This document shows, piece by piece, positions 15,357 through 24,410 of a stretch of 64,000 bases of DNA. The notes under the pieces were generated by a model, which was not told where the DNA came from, ran no database searches, and saw only the letters and a list, made by a program, of their open reading frames with translations. The number at the start of each line of letters is the position of its first letter. The stretch's first letter is position 1. Source of the stretch: Meiothermus sp. GTDB taxonomy: Bacteria > Deinococcota > Deinococci > Deinococcales > Thermaceae. The DNA lies in the NCBI RefSeq assembly GCF_026004115.1, contig NZ_BPIM01000001.1:1550001-1614000 (forward strand). The letters are read 5' to 3'. The position numbers and the translations under genes were made by a program.

Positions 15357-16424
15357 ATGGAAGCCGCCGTTCCCGCAGCACCCAGCGTACGCTTCCTGAA
15401 CCCGGCCTGGTTTGCCTCGGTAATGGGCACCGGGGCGCTGGCTTTGGCCCTGGCCCAGTTCGGCCTGGTTGGGCTGGCCGTGCCGGTCTATGCGCTGGCC
15501 CTTGTGGCCCTGGTGGGGCTCCTGGGCCTTTACCTCGCCAAGCTTTTCCGCTACCCTCAGGCCGCCCTTGCCGACCTGCAGCACCCCCTGTTCTCGCAGA
15601 TGCTCCCTACCCTGCCTATTGCCCTGCTGGTGCTGAGCCTGGCCACCCGGGTGCTACCCCTGGGGCCCTGGTCGCTGCTCCTGGGCCAGGGGCTTTTCTT
15701 GCTGGGTACACCGCTCATCTTTGCGGTGGGCCTGCTGGTGGTGTATGTGGTGAGTACCCGGCTCAGGCTGCCCCTCGAGGCCGCCAACGGGGCCTGGTTC
15801 ATCCCGCCGGTCTCGGCCCTTTTGGTGCCCATGGCTGGGGGCTTTTGGCTTTCTACCTTTCCCAAGGTGTGGCAAAAAGAGCTTTGGGTGATGAGCGGGC
15901 TCTTTTTGGGCATTGGTTTTTTCCTGTTCTTGTTCGTGTTGCCCAGCTTCTTGCAACGGCTCTATGGGCACGACCGGCTCGAGCCCCACTTTCTGCCCTC
16001 GGTTTTTATCGGCCTCGCACCGGTGGGCCTGCTGGTGCTGGCCCCCTGGCGCTGGCTCGAGGGGGGCACGCAGGTTGGGTTGGTGCCAGAAGGCTGGCTA
16101 CAGGCCTGGCCGGTTATTGCGCTGGCCATTTGGGGCCTGGGGCTGTGGTGGCTGGCTTTTAGCCTTTTGCTCCTGCTCGACACCCTCCTGGCCGAGAGCC
16201 GCCGGACACAGTTCCACTTTGCCCCGGGCTGGTGGGGGTTTGTGTTTCCTGTAGGGGCTTTTACCTTGGCCACGCTGGCCTTATCCAGGGCGCTGGAATC
16301 GGCCTTCCTGAGCAGCCTGGCCTGGGCACTGCTCTTGCTGCTCGGAGTATTCTGGATGTGGGTGATGTTTTACTCGCTGCGGGCCTGGGTCGGCCTGGGG
16401 GCCATGCGACCCCCCAAAGGCTAG
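15357..16424 (+). CDS. TDT-family (TehA/SLAC1/Ssu1-like) anion carrier
   Basis: A 355-residue membrane protein with about ten helices, starting with the family motif FLNPAWFASVMGTGALALAL. The TDT family includes TehA, malate carriers, SLAC1 anion channels and the yeast sulfite exporter Ssu1. Eight bases separate it from trxB, so they share a promoter. In a sulfur-oxidiser, sulfite or another sulfur anion is a reasonable guess for the substrate, but dicarboxylate transport cannot be ruled out. Confidence 0.8.
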   Translation: MEAAVPAAPSVRFLNPAWFASVMGTGALALALAQFGLVGLAVPVYALALVALVGLLGLYLAKLFRYPQAALADLQHPLFSQMLPTLPIALLVLSLATRVLPLGPWSLLLGQGLFLLGTPLIFAVGLLVVYVVSTRLRLPLEAANGAWFIPPVSALLVPMAGGFWLSTFPKVWQKELWVMSGLFLGIGFFLFLFVLPSFLQRLYGHDRLEPHFLPSVFIGLAPVGLLVLAPWRWLEGGTQVGLVPEGWLQAWPVIALAIWGLGLWWLAFSLLLLLDTLLAESRRTQFHFAPGWWGFVFPVGAFTLATLALSRALESAFLSSLAWALLLLLGVFWMWVMFYSLRAWVGLGAMRPPKG

Positions 16425-16612
16425 CCTGAGCGCGCTTCATATAGGGTTGGCGATTGGCGAAAAAAGTCTTCTCTGTGTGGCGGTATCCCTCGCCCCTACG
16501 CTGCGTACCTTAGCCCGGTTGGTTCTTCGCTTCCCTACGAGGAACCAGCCGAAGCTGGCATCTGTCAGCGCGCGGGCCAAAGCCTGGCTGCAAAAAGTTC
16601 AATAAAGAACAC

Positions 16613-16666
16613 TTATCAAAAAAAACAAAACCTGGCTTGATGCTTGGGGATTTCTGGGCCTACACT
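16613..16666 (+). promoter_or_regulatory. probable promoter region of the transketolase operon
   Basis: TTGATG (16637-16642), 18-bp spacer, TACACT (16661-16666). Just upstream, TTATCAAAAAA (from 16613) also occurs in the cbbR/glpX divergent region (from 25672), making it a candidate CbbR contact. The rest of 16425-16699 holds an inverted repeat of GGTTGGTTC/GAACCAGCC (about 16519-16552) and no gene. Confidence 0.45.
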
Positions 16667-16699
16667 TCTCTCTGAGACCCGCCTTGTGAAAGGAGACAC

Positions 16700-18676
16700 A
16701 TGGAGAGCACCCTCAGCGCTATCGAGACCCAGGCCATCACCGCCGTTCGGATGCTGGCTGCCGACGCGGTGGAGCAGGCTAAAAGCGGCCATCCGGGCAT
16801 GCCCCTGGGCATGGCTCCGGCGGCTTATGTGCTCTGGACTGATTTTCTAAAACACAATCCGACGAACCCGCACTGGCCCGACCGTGACCGTTTCGTGCTC
16901 TCGGCGGGGCACGGCTCCATGCTCCTGTATGCGCTGCTGCATCTGACCGGCTACGACCTGCCCCTCGATGAACTCAAGCGCTTCCGACAGTGGGGTTCCA
17001 AAACCCCTGGCCACCCCGAGTACGGCCACACCCCGGGGGTAGAGGTAACCACCGGGCCGCTGGGTCAGGGCATCAGCACGGCGGTGGGGCTGGCGCTGGC
17101 TGAGCGTAAGCTGGCTGCCGAGTTCAACCGCGAGGGACACACCGTGGTGGATCACTACACCTATGTGCTGGCCTCAGACGGCGACCTGATGGAGGGGGTC
17201 TCGGGAGAGGCTAGCAGCCTGGCTGGGCACTGGGGGCTTTCCAAGCTGATTGTGCTCTGGGACGACAACCACATCTCCATTGACGGAAAAACCGAGCTTT
17301 CTTTTGCCGAGGACGTACTCGAGCGCTACCGGGCCTACGGCTGGCATACCCAACGGGTAGACGGAGAAGACCTGGTGGCATTGCGCCAGGCCCTCCGGGC
17401 TGCCCAGGTCGATGCCCGGCCCTCCATAATTGCTGTACGCACGGTGATTGGTGCAGGCTCGCCCAAGGCCGGGAGCCATAAGGTGCACGGCGAGCCTCTG
17501 GGCCCCGAGGCCCTCGAGGCCACCCGGCAGAACCTGCACTGGCCCCACCCCCCCTTCGAGATACCCCGCGAGGTCTACGAGCATTTCCGGGCTGCCGTGG
17601 CACGGGGACAGCGTCTCGAGGCCGACTGGAACATCCGCCTCGAGCGCTATGCCAGCGCCTACCCCGCCGAAGCCAGGGAGCTGGAGCGCCGCTTGAAAGG
17701 CGAACTGCCGCCCCTCGACTGGGAACAGCTCATCCCCAGCTTTAGCGGCAAGTTGGCCACCCGCGCCGCCTCGGGCAAAGTGCTCGATGCCCTGGCCCCT
17801 CGCCTGCCGGAGCTTTTGGGTGGCAGCGCCGACCTGACCCCTTCCAACAACACCCAGGCCCAGGGCATGCAGGCTTTCTCACGCGAGAACCCCACCGGCC
17901 GCTATGTGCATTACGGAGTTCGGGAGCACGGCATGGGGGCCATTCTCAACGGCCTCAACCTGCACGGGGGCTACCGGGCCTACGGAGGCACTTTCTTTGT
18001 TTTTTCCGACTACATGCGCCCAGCCATCCGACTGGCGGCCTTGATGGGTACGCCCACCGTCTTTGTGCTGACCCACGACTCCATCGCCATTGGCGAGGAC
18101 GGCCCTACCCACCAACCCATCGAGCACCTGGCCAGCCTGCGGGCTATGCCCAACCTCTTTGTGGTGCGGCCCGCGGATGCCCTCGAGACCGCCTACGCCT
18201 GGCGCCTGGCCCTGGAGCGCAAGCAAGGCCCCACCGCGCTGGTGCTCACCCGGCAGGCCCTGCCGGTACTGGAGCGGGGTAGCCTGGCCAGCGCAGAAGG
18301 CACTTTGCAGGGCGGCTATGTGCTCTCTGAGCGGCCTGATGCAAAAGCGGCCATCGTGGCTACCGGCAGCGAGGTGTCCCTGGCCCTGGAGGCCCAGAAG
18401 CAACTCGACGCCGAGCGAATTCCGGTACGGGTGGTGAGCCTACCTTGCTGGGAGGCCTTTGAGGCCCAGCCCGCAGCCTACCGCGAGGCCGTGCTGCCCA
18501 GGGGACTACCTACCCTGGCGGTAGAGGCTGGGGCCAGCCTAGGCTGGGAGCGCTACGCCGACGCCGTGCTGGGCCTCGATCACTTCGGGGCCAGCGCCCC
18601 CTACCCCGCTATCTACGAAAACCTGGGCTTCAGGCCCGGAGCCGTGGTGCGGGCGGTGCTGGAGCTTTTGCAGTAG
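16700..18676 (+). CDS. tkt: transketolase
   Basis: A 658-residue TPP enzyme that moves two-carbon units between sugar phosphates. Visible landmarks: [11 protein letters not shown] near residue 31, the TPP motif [14 protein letters not shown] to DDNHISIDG, and [15 protein letters not shown] plus [15 protein letters not shown] in the pyrimidine domain. The gene begins a plus-strand run with comB, cbbY, a Dabb gene and others, so here it most likely serves regeneration of ribulose bisphosphate in the Calvin cycle as well as the pentose phosphate pathway. AAAGGAGA precedes the ATG. Confidence 0.96.
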   Translation: MESTLSAIETQAITAVRMLAADAVEQAKSGHPGMPLGMAPAAYVLWTDFLKHNPTNPHWPDRDRFVLSAGHGSMLLYALLHLTGYDLPLDELKRFRQWGSKTPGHPEYGHTPGVEVTTGPLGQGISTAVGLALAERKLAAEFNREGHTVVDHYTYVLASDGDLMEGVSGEASSLAGHWGLSKLIVLWDDNHISIDGKTELSFAEDVLERYRAYGWHTQRVDGEDLVALRQALRAAQVDARPSIIAVRTVIGAGSPKAGSHKVHGEPLGPEALEATRQNLHWPHPPFEIPREVYEHFRAAVARGQRLEADWNIRLERYASAYPAEARELERRLKGELPPLDWEQLIPSFSGKLATRAASGKVLDALAPRLPELLGGSADLTPSNNTQAQGMQAFSRENPTGRYVHYGVREHGMGAILNGLNLHGGYRAYGGTFFVFSDYMRPAIRLAALMGTPTVFVLTHDSIAIGEDGPTHQPIEHLASLRAMPNLFVVRPADALETAYAWRLALERKQGPTALVLTRQALPVLERGSLASAEGTLQGGYVLSERPDAKAAIVATGSEVSLALEAQKQLDAERIPVRVVSLPCWEAFEAQPAAYREAVLPRGLPTLAVEAGASLGWERYADAVLGLDHFGASAPYPAIYENLGFRPGAVVRAVLELLQ

Positions 18677-18705
18677 CCTTCCACTAGAGAGGTGTCCTTA
18701 TTCCC

Positions 18706-19407
18706 ATGAAGAAAGTTCGTGTTCACCCTTTGCCTTTAGAGGCCTTACCCCAGGCCGAGGTCATGCTGGTGGTGGATGTGATCCGGGCTACCAGCACGGC
18801 TGTGATGTTTTTGGAAGCCGGGGCCGAGGCCCTCTGGCTCACAGTGGGTCTGGAGCCGGCCCGCGCTCTCAAGCGCAATGGTGAACTGCTGGCCGGCGAG
18901 GTGGGGGGGCTGCGCCCGGAGGGCTTCGACTTTGGCAACAGCCCGCGCGAAGCCGCCCTGGCCGAACTCTCGGGCTGCACGGTCATTCACGCCACCACCA
19001 ACGGCACCAAGGCCGCCCACAAGGCGGCCCGGGTGGCCCGCGAGGTGCTACTGGCCTCGCTTTTGAATGCCCCTGCGGCTGCCCAATGGGCTTCCCGGCT
19101 GGGCACCGACGTGGCCATCCTCTGCGCGGGTAAGGAAGGCCAGGTGGGCATGGACGACCTCTACACCGCCGGGATGCTGGCCCAAAGCCTCCTTGCCGAG
19201 GGCTTTGAGCCGGAAGGCGACGGAGCCCAGATGGCCCTCCACCTGGCCCAGAAGCCCGCTCTGCCGTTGCTCAGGGCTTCCGAGGCGGCTTTGGCCTTGG
19301 AGCGCGAGGGGTTGGCTGCAGATGTAGATTTTTGTGCCCAGTTGGGCCTTTCCGAGCGGGTGCCCCGGCTACTGGAGCGGCGCGGCGAGGCGCTGGTCTT
19401 TGGCTAG
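18706..19407 (+). CDS. ComB-family (2-phosphosulfolactate phosphatase-like) enzyme
   Basis: A 233-residue protein with the ComB landmarks VVDVIRATSTAV near residue 22, ATTNGTKA near residue 103 and CAGKEGQVGMDD near residue 143. ComB is a magnesium-dependent acid phosphatase first known from coenzyme M synthesis, but many bacteria without coenzyme M carry homologues of unclear substrate. Between transketolase and CbbY, a role in removing an inhibitory sugar phosphate or a sulfonate-linked by-product is plausible. That is inference; no coenzyme M pathway gene is nearby. Confidence 0.85.
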   Translation: MKKVRVHPLPLEALPQAEVMLVVDVIRATSTAVMFLEAGAEALWLTVGLEPARALKRNGELLAGEVGGLRPEGFDFGNSPREAALAELSGCTVIHATTNGTKAAHKAARVAREVLLASLLNAPAAAQWASRLGTDVAILCAGKEGQVGMDDLYTAGMLAQSLLAEGFEPEGDGAQMALHLAQKPALPLLRASEAALALEREGLAADVDFCAQLGLSERVPRLLERRGEALVFG

Positions 19408-19479
19408 GGGAGGCCATCCATCGCTTGACCACACAATTATCGGCTATGGGCCCTATACCTTGAGGAATGTAGGTGAACC

Positions 19480-20229
19480 ATGCAGGCACTGATTTTTGAT
19501 GTAGATGGCGTTATAGCCGAGACAGAGGAGGGCCACCGGCTGGCTTTTAACCGGGCCTTTGCCGAGGCGGGACTGGACATTGAATGGAGCCCGGAGATGT
19601 ACGAGCGCCTCCTATGGGTAACCGGGGGCAAAGAGCGCATCGCTCACTACCTCTATCACTGCCCCGAGTGCCCCAAGCTCCTCGACGCGGACATTGCTCG
19701 GTTGCACAAGCGCAAGACCGAGCTGTACAACCAGATTGTGCAAGCAGGCGAGGTACCCTTCCGCCCCGGGGTGCTGAGACTCTGGCGCGAGGCCCGCGAG
19801 CGCGGGGTGCGGCTGGCCATTGCTACCACCACCTCGCTGCCCAACGTAGAGGTGCTGTTGCACCAGGCCGGGCCAGAGGTGCTGAGCTGGTTCGAGACCA
19901 TCGTGGCGGGGGATATGGTGCCCCAGAAGAAGCCCGCCCCCGATGTGTACCTCCAGGCCCTCCGGAACCTGGGCATCGCGCCGGAAGCAGCAGTGGCTGT
20001 AGAGGACTCCCAGAACGGTCTGATTGCGGCGCAGCGGGCCGGCATCCCCACCCTGATTACCCCCAGCTACTACACCCGTTCGCAGCGCTTCGAAGGGGCC
20101 CTGGCGGTACTGGAGCACCTGGGCGAGCCGGAGCTTCCCGCAAAGGTAGTGGAGGGGCCGCGCAGTTGTTCTATGGTGCTGACTCTCGAGGTCCTTCGGA
20201 ACTGGCACGGCATGTTTGTGGCGGCGTAG
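19480..20229 (+). CDS. cbbY: CbbY-like HAD phosphatase
   Basis: A 249-residue HAD-superfamily phosphatase. The nucleophile motif IFDVDGVIAETE is at residue 5, motif II TTTSLP near 113, the Lys in PQKKPAPDVYL and motif IV VEDSQNGL near 173. CbbY of red-type RuBisCO organisms removes the misfire product xylulose-1,5-bisphosphate, which blocks RuBisCO. The presence of form IC RuBisCO and CbbX in the same window makes that role likely. The C-terminal extension after residue 205 is slightly longer than usual. Confidence 0.88.
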   Translation: MQALIFDVDGVIAETEEGHRLAFNRAFAEAGLDIEWSPEMYERLLWVTGGKERIAHYLYHCPECPKLLDADIARLHKRKTELYNQIVQAGEVPFRPGVLRLWREARERGVRLAIATTTSLPNVEVLLHQAGPEVLSWFETIVAGDMVPQKKPAPDVYLQALRNLGIAPEAAVAVEDSQNGLIAAQRAGIPTLITPSYYTRSQRFEGALAVLEHLGEPELPAKVVEGPRSCSMVLTLEVLRNWHGMFVAA

Positions 20230-20231
20230 GT

Positions 20232-20534
20232 ATGGTGCGTCATCTGATTGTCTTCAACACTGAGGCCTCAGAAGCGGAAGTGTGGCAGATGTTCGAGCAG
20301 GCCCGCAGGGTATTGGGCCAGATTCCGGGGGTGGTGGGTTTTGAGCTGGGCAAGGCGTTGGGGGCGACCGCGCGCTACCGCTACGTACTGGTGGTGGATT
20401 TTGCCGATGAGAACGTAATTGATCTTTATCGCGATCACCCTTTGCATCAAGCTTTTGCCGATGGGATCTTCAGACCCATGGCCCCAGACCGCCTTACCAC
20501 CGATTTCCTAAGGCTCTACCCGGAGGCTTCGTGA
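20232..20534 (+). CDS. Dabb (stress-responsive dimeric alpha/beta barrel) protein
   Basis: A 100-residue protein with the Dabb pattern: an N-terminal strand MVRHLIVFN, a helix with QIPGVVGFELG, the strand YVLVVDFAD and HPLHQAFADGIF. Such small ferredoxin-like-fold proteins dimerise and often bind small molecules, sometimes as hydrolases or chaperones. The ATG lies three bases after the cbbY stop, and its own stop overlaps the next gene's GTG (GTGA). Substrate unknown; operon position suggests a support role in carbon fixation. Confidence 0.8.
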   Translation: MVRHLIVFNTEASEAEVWQMFEQARRVLGQIPGVVGFELGKALGATARYRYVLVVDFADENVIDLYRDHPLHQAFADGIFRPMAPDRLTTDFLRLYPEAS

Positions 20535-20818
20535 CGACAGAGGTGCTTCGCCGACTGCCTTACGCCGAGGCCGAACCCAAAGCCCGGCGGGTGTTGGTGG
20601 ACGGCTATGGTGAGGGGTTGGTGCTGGAAGGGATGGGGGGCTTCTACGGGCTTTACTACCTGTTTGGGCTACTGGGCCTGCGCGAACCCCAGCCCTCCTA
20701 CCCGCCCGACTGGGTGGAAGGCCCCCGGGCCAGCCTGGAAGACTTCTGGCCCCCTTACCAGATGGCCCACTGGCTCGAGCAAAACGGCTATAACCTTTTC
20801 ATCAACGAAAGCAAGTAG
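20531..20818 (+). CDS. small conserved-looking protein, paralogue A
   Basis: A 95-residue cytoplasmic protein starting at a GTG that overlaps the Dabb stop. I do not recognise its family. It shares with the next gene the blocks GYGEGLVLE, FYGLYYLFG, PDWVEGP, DFWPPYQMAHWLEQNGYN. These aromatic- and Gly-rich blocks suggest a small compact fold repeated twice in the operon. Placement between CbbY/Dabb and an aldolase points to a link with the Calvin cycle. Confidence 0.7.
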   Translation: MTTEVLRRLPYAEAEPKARRVLVDGYGEGLVLEGMGGFYGLYYLFGLLGLREPQPSYPPDWVEGPRASLEDFWPPYQMAHWLEQNGYNLFINESK

Positions 20819-20827
20819 GAGGTTGGA

Positions 20828-21112
20828 ATGCCCGGTGTTGCCCGTGAGTATGACGAGCTCGCCTACCGTGAGGCCCGTAGCCGGGCCGTGCGGCAGATGG
20901 TGGATGGTTTTGGCGAAGTCCTGGTGCTGCACGACGAGCACGGTTACTGGGGTCTTTACTACTTTTACTGGAGCCAAGAACCCCCGCCTGAGGCCAAGCC
21001 CCACTGGATGGAAGGCCCGCTCAAGGAGCCCGGCGACTTCCGCCCACCCTATATCGTCAAGACCTGGATGGAAGAAAACGGCTACGAGAGTTTTCAGAAT
21101 GACCTGGACTAG
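20828..21112 (+). CDS. small conserved-looking protein, paralogue B
   Basis: A 94-residue protein that aligns with the preceding gene over most of its length (GFGEVLVLH, YWGLYYFYW, PHWMEGP, DFRPPYIVKTWMEENGYE). It is more charged and lacks the extra hydrophobic segment that paralogue A has in its centre. AGGAGG lies 5 bp before the ATG. The pair probably arose by local duplication and may form a heteromer. Function unknown. Confidence 0.7.
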   Translation: MPGVAREYDELAYREARSRAVRQMVDGFGEVLVLHDEHGYWGLYYFYWSQEPPPEAKPHWMEGPLKEPGDFRPPYIVKTWMEENGYESFQNDLD

Positions 21113-21114
21113 CA

Positions 21115-21945
21115 ATGGTAGAACCCCGCCTCAACCGTTTGTTGGCCTCCGATGGCCGTTGCTTGGATGTGGCCGTTGATCACGGCATCTTTGGGGAGCT
21201 GGCTTTTCTGGCGGGCCTCGAGCGCTTAGCCCAGGCGGTGCAAACCCTGGTGGAAGCAGGCCCCGATGCCCTCCAGCTTGCCCCTGGGCAGGCCCACTGG
21301 CTTCAACGGATACCCGGCAAGCACAAGCCGGCCCTGGTGCTGCGGGCCGATACCACCAACGCCTACGGCCCGGTTCCGCCTCCGGTTGTTTTTGCTGAGC
21401 TGGCCGAGGGGGCTGTGGAGCAGGCCTTGCGGCTGGATGCGGCCTGTGTGGTGGTGAATTTGCTTTGGTTGCCGGGACAGGCAGAGCTATACCGGGATAG
21501 CCTCAAGAACGTGCAACGTCTGAAGGTAGAGGCCGAGCGCTACGGGATCCCCCTGATGGTGGAGCCTTTGGTCATGCAACCTGGAAAGGAGGGCTACGCG
21601 GTGGACGGGGATGTGCGCAAAATTATCTCCCTGGTGCGCCAGGCGGTGGAGCTGGGGGCCGATGTGATCAAAGCCGACTTCACACAGAATATTGAAGACT
21701 ACTACCGGGTGGTGGAGGCTGCCTCGAGCAAGCCGGTCTTGGTGCGGGGTGGGGGTAAAGTGGACGAGATCACCCTGTTAGAACGCAGCTACCAGGTCAT
21801 GCGTCAGGGGGCCAGGGGCCTGGTGTATGGGCGGAACATCCTGCAACACCGGAACCCCCGGGGCATGGTGCAGGCCCTCATGCAGATTGTGCATCAGGAT
21901 GCCACCCCCGAGGTAGCGCGGATCGCCCTGTCGGTTGAGGCATAA
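21115..21945 (+). CDS. class I (DhnA/LsrF-type) aldolase
   Basis: A 276-residue TIM-barrel enzyme of the archaeal-type class I fructose-bisphosphate aldolase/LsrF family. Landmarks are DVAVDHGIFG near the start, the Schiff-base Lys in GADVIKADF near residue 185, and the phosphate-binding segments VLVRGGGK and GLVYGRNI. It starts two bases after paralogue B. The likely role is aldol condensation or cleavage of sugar phosphates in the Calvin cycle or gluconeogenesis, parallel to the class II aldolase at 31222. Other aldol substrates are possible for this family. Confidence 0.8.
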   Translation: MVEPRLNRLLASDGRCLDVAVDHGIFGELAFLAGLERLAQAVQTLVEAGPDALQLAPGQAHWLQRIPGKHKPALVLRADTTNAYGPVPPPVVFAELAEGAVEQALRLDAACVVVNLLWLPGQAELYRDSLKNVQRLKVEAERYGIPLMVEPLVMQPGKEGYAVDGDVRKIISLVRQAVELGADVIKADFTQNIEDYYRVVEAASSKPVLVRGGGKVDEITLLERSYQVMRQGARGLVYGRNILQHRNPRGMVQALMQIVHQDATPEVARIALSVEA

Positions 21946-21955
21946 TGGTAGCGGA

Positions 21956-23284
21956 ATGGTAGCGAACCTCGAGCGCCTTGGAACGGGGGTTCTGCCCCCC
22001 GACGACCCCTTGCGGGTGCAGCTCCACAACGAACTGCACGCCCGGCCCACCCCGCGCATCCGCTTGCCTGCGCTGGTGCTCCAGGTAGCGGTGCGGCACG
22101 AAGGGGTGAGCCGCGAAGACGAGCTCGAGCACCTTCGCCGGCTGGCGGGTCTGGGGGAGCTCGAGCTCGACCAGCTTGCCGGTACCTACCTACGCCTGCG
22201 CTTGGCCGGGGGCTCGTTGCGCTGGGAGCGGCACACCGAGTTCAGTACCTATACCCTGGTGCAAAGCCTGCCGGGCCTCGAGGTTACCCCCGAGACCGAT
22301 CTGCTTAATCACGTCATCGTGGATCCAGACTGGCTTCGCGGCATTCCGGGTCGTACCCTTGCAGCACTCAAGCTGATTATGCTCGAGGGGCCGGTCGAAA
22401 AAGCCCTGGAAATTGCCCGGCCCTGGTTTGCGGGGGGAACGGTGGTAGCCTCGGTGATGGGCCGGAACGGCCATAGCTGCGTTGTAACCGACTTTCGTCT
22501 GCGCTCCAATGGCTTTGAGCGCATGGTGGTGGTGGCCCCGGCGGGCACCAGCGAGACCCGGGCAGGCCGCATTGCCGCCCGGCTGCTCGAAATCGAGTCC
22601 TACCGGATGATGGCCCTCTTGGGCTTTCCGGTGGCGCGGGGCTTGCGGGAGATGCTTTTGGAGTCGGAGCAGGCCCTGGCCCAGATTACCGCCCGTATCC
22701 GCGATACCAACCGGGCCGACGCCGAGTTGCTGGATGAGCTCGAGGCCCTGGCCGCCCGCATCGAGCACGCCATTGCCGAACACAGCTACCGCTTTAGCGC
22801 CACCGCTGCCTACCACGCCCTGGTCAAGGCCCGCCTGGCCGAGCTGCGTGAGACCCCCATCCCCGGCACCCAGACCCTCGGCGAGTTCCTACAACGCCGC
22901 TTCAGCCCAGCCATGGCCACCGTGGAGTCCACCGCCAGCCGCCTGATGGCCCTCTCCCAGCGCATCGAGCGGGCCGGGGCGCTGCTGCGTACCCGCGTGG
23001 ACATTGCCCTGGAAACCCAGAACCAGGAGCTCTTGAACAAACTCCGGCGCGGCCAGGAGATGCAGTATCAGCTCCAGCGCACCGTAGAGGGCCTCTCCAT
23101 TGCGGCCATCTCCTACTACGTGGTGGGCTTGCTGTACTACCTGTTCAAAGCGGGAAAAGAAGTGGGCCTGCCCCTCTCGCCCGAGCTGGCCGCCGGGCTG
23201 ACCATTCCAGTGGTGGTGTTGGGGGTGTGGTGGCTTACCCGGCAGATCCACCACCGGCTGCTGGGGCGGTACCAGGGGGATTAG
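21956..23284 (+). CDS. DUF3422-type membrane protein
   Basis: A 442-residue protein matching the DUF3422 pattern: N-terminal LHNELHARP block (residue about 21), a long middle with helical segments (ARIEHAIAEHSYRFSATAAYHALV), then two C-terminal membrane helices (SIAAISYYVVGLLYYLF and LTIPVVVLGVWWLT). The function of the family is not known. The gene is last in the transketolase operon and starts 10 bp after the aldolase stop. It may be an unrelated passenger or a membrane-linked partner. Confidence 0.75.
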   Translation: MVANLERLGTGVLPPDDPLRVQLHNELHARPTPRIRLPALVLQVAVRHEGVSREDELEHLRRLAGLGELELDQLAGTYLRLRLAGGSLRWERHTEFSTYTLVQSLPGLEVTPETDLLNHVIVDPDWLRGIPGRTLAALKLIMLEGPVEKALEIARPWFAGGTVVASVMGRNGHSCVVTDFRLRSNGFERMVVVAPAGTSETRAGRIAARLLEIESYRMMALLGFPVARGLREMLLESEQALAQITARIRDTNRADAELLDELEALAARIEHAIAEHSYRFSATAAYHALVKARLAELRETPIPGTQTLGEFLQRRFSPAMATVESTASRLMALSQRIERAGALLRTRVDIALETQNQELLNKLRRGQEMQYQLQRTVEGLSIAAISYYVVGLLYYLFKAGKEVGLPLSPELAAGLTIPVVVLGVWWLTRQIHHRLLGRYQGD

Positions 23285-23404
23285 AGCGCGCTTCGCCTAT
23301 TTTGAGCCATCTGGCTTTAAGAAAGCTCTGTACTAGACAGAACAGTGGCCGCCCATCCAGAAGGATTCTCAACCCCGCATAGCTCAATCTTTATGAAACG
23401 CACT

Positions 23405-23896
23405 CTACTTTGAGCGGGTTTTTGAGGGGGCTTTCCTGTGGCTTTCTGGTGCCTGCTTTCGCAAGGGCAGGGTGAACGGCGGCCAGTCCATGCGGGCCGT
23501 GGTGTTATAGATAAACTCTCTGACAAAGGGCCACATGTTAATGGGCAGGTTGATTTCTTTGAACACCTCGAAGTAGCCAGCAAAGCCTTCGGATTCGGGT
23601 TGAAGTTTGCTCGAGTACCAAAAACCAAAACTAACCTCAATGCTACCCTGCTCTGCCTGACTATCCTGGTCTACTACAACCAACCTGAACTGGCCTACTG
23701 CCTCGAAACCATCCTCCTCTGGCCGGTAGCTATAACTCTCCTCGAGCCCCACTTGGCTACGGAGTGGGTTAGGGCTGGCTTCCAAGGCTTGTACGCTGGC
23801 CTCTATTAGTCGTACCCTCCGCAGCTCCAGGCCGTTCACAAAATGGTTGTACTGCTTTGGGGTAGGCAGTTTGGGTTTGCTAACCTTGGATGGCAT
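23405..23896 (-). CDS. SecB-like chaperone of a toxin-antitoxin-chaperone cassette
   Basis: A 163-residue protein. Its central part alternates strands, and the C-terminal part has the SecB signature layout, EINLPINMWPFVREFIYN followed by TTARMDWPPFTLPLRK, corresponding to the SecB segment PYARELIS..TARGGFPPL. It overlaps the 3' end of the HicB-like antitoxin gene by 17 bp. SecB-like chaperones joined to HigBA, HicAB and similar pairs protect the antitoxin from degradation (TAC systems). The strongly basic tail (SHRKAPSKTRSK) is unusual. Confidence 0.7.
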   Translation of the reverse strand: MPSKVSKPKLPTPKQYNHFVNGLELRRVRLIEASVQALEASPNPLRSQVGLEESYSYRPEEDGFEAVGQFRLVVVDQDSQAEQGSIEVSFGFWYSSKLQPESEGFAGYFEVFKEINLPINMWPFVREFIYNTTARMDWPPFTLPLRKQAPESHRKAPSKTRSK

Positions 23897-24410
23897 AGCC
23901 GTTCACTTCCACGCGCGAGTACTCCGTAAAAAACCCCGACTGCTGGCTTCGGTATTCAAAGCGGTAGGCCTCCCAGTCGTCCATGCGCCGTTGCAGGGCA
24001 AGCACGCATTCCTGTAAGCTTCTAAGCTCGTGTCGCACAGCACGCAGCGCACTGGCCTCAGAAAGCAAGCCCACAATGTGCTGATTCAGGCTCACCCCCT
24101 CGACCTCGGCCCCTTCAGCCAGACGGCGGTGCAGGCTGGGGGGCATCCGCACCAGTACCTTGCCGCCGTAGTTGCGCTCGGTGGAGGGCAGGGGAATTTC
24201 GTCGCCGTGCTCGTAGGCCACCTCGAGCCACAACTGACGGGCCTCCTCGATCATAGCCAGGGCTTCTTGTGCGGTCTCGCCCACTGAAACACAGCCCGGT
24301 AGATCGGGAATTAGAGCGGTGTAGCCTCCCTCGGCCTCTTTTACCAGGGTAATGGGATAGCGTAAGCCCAGGTAGTACTCCAAAGGCTTGCGCCCAACCT
24401 CCATTTTCAT
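23880..24410 (-). CDS. hicB: HicB-type antitoxin with C-terminal extension
   Basis: A 176-residue protein. The N-terminal partial RNase-H-like fold reads RYPITLVKEAEGGYTALIPD then LPGCVSVGETAQEALAMIEEA, typical for HicB. A ribbon-helix-helix segment follows (KVLVRMPPSLHRRLAEGAEVEG, residues about 92-130). Beyond it are some 50 extra residues rich in Arg and aromatics (YRFEYRSQQSGFFTEYSRVEV). In chaperone-dependent antitoxins this is where the chaperone-addiction segment lies. The start overlaps the hicA stop by four bases. Confidence 0.85.
   Translation of the reverse strand: MKMEVGRKPLEYYLGLRYPITLVKEAEGGYTALIPDLPGCVSVGETAQEALAMIEEARQLWLEVAYEHGDEIPLPSTERNYGGKVLVRMPPSLHRRLAEGAEVEGVSLNQHIVGLLSEASALRAVRHELRSLQECVLALQRRMDDWEAYRFEYRSQQSGFFTEYSRVEVNGYAIQG

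Noticed and set aside
19584-20231. Upstream extension of the Dabb gene frame across cbbY
   Set aside because: It runs through cbbY in another frame; the ATG at 20232, just after the cbbY stop, gives the normal 100-residue Dabb length.
23285-23404. Possible repeat with 16428-16445 (shared GAGCGCGCTTC)
   Set aside because: Only about 11 bp agree; too short to call a repeat.
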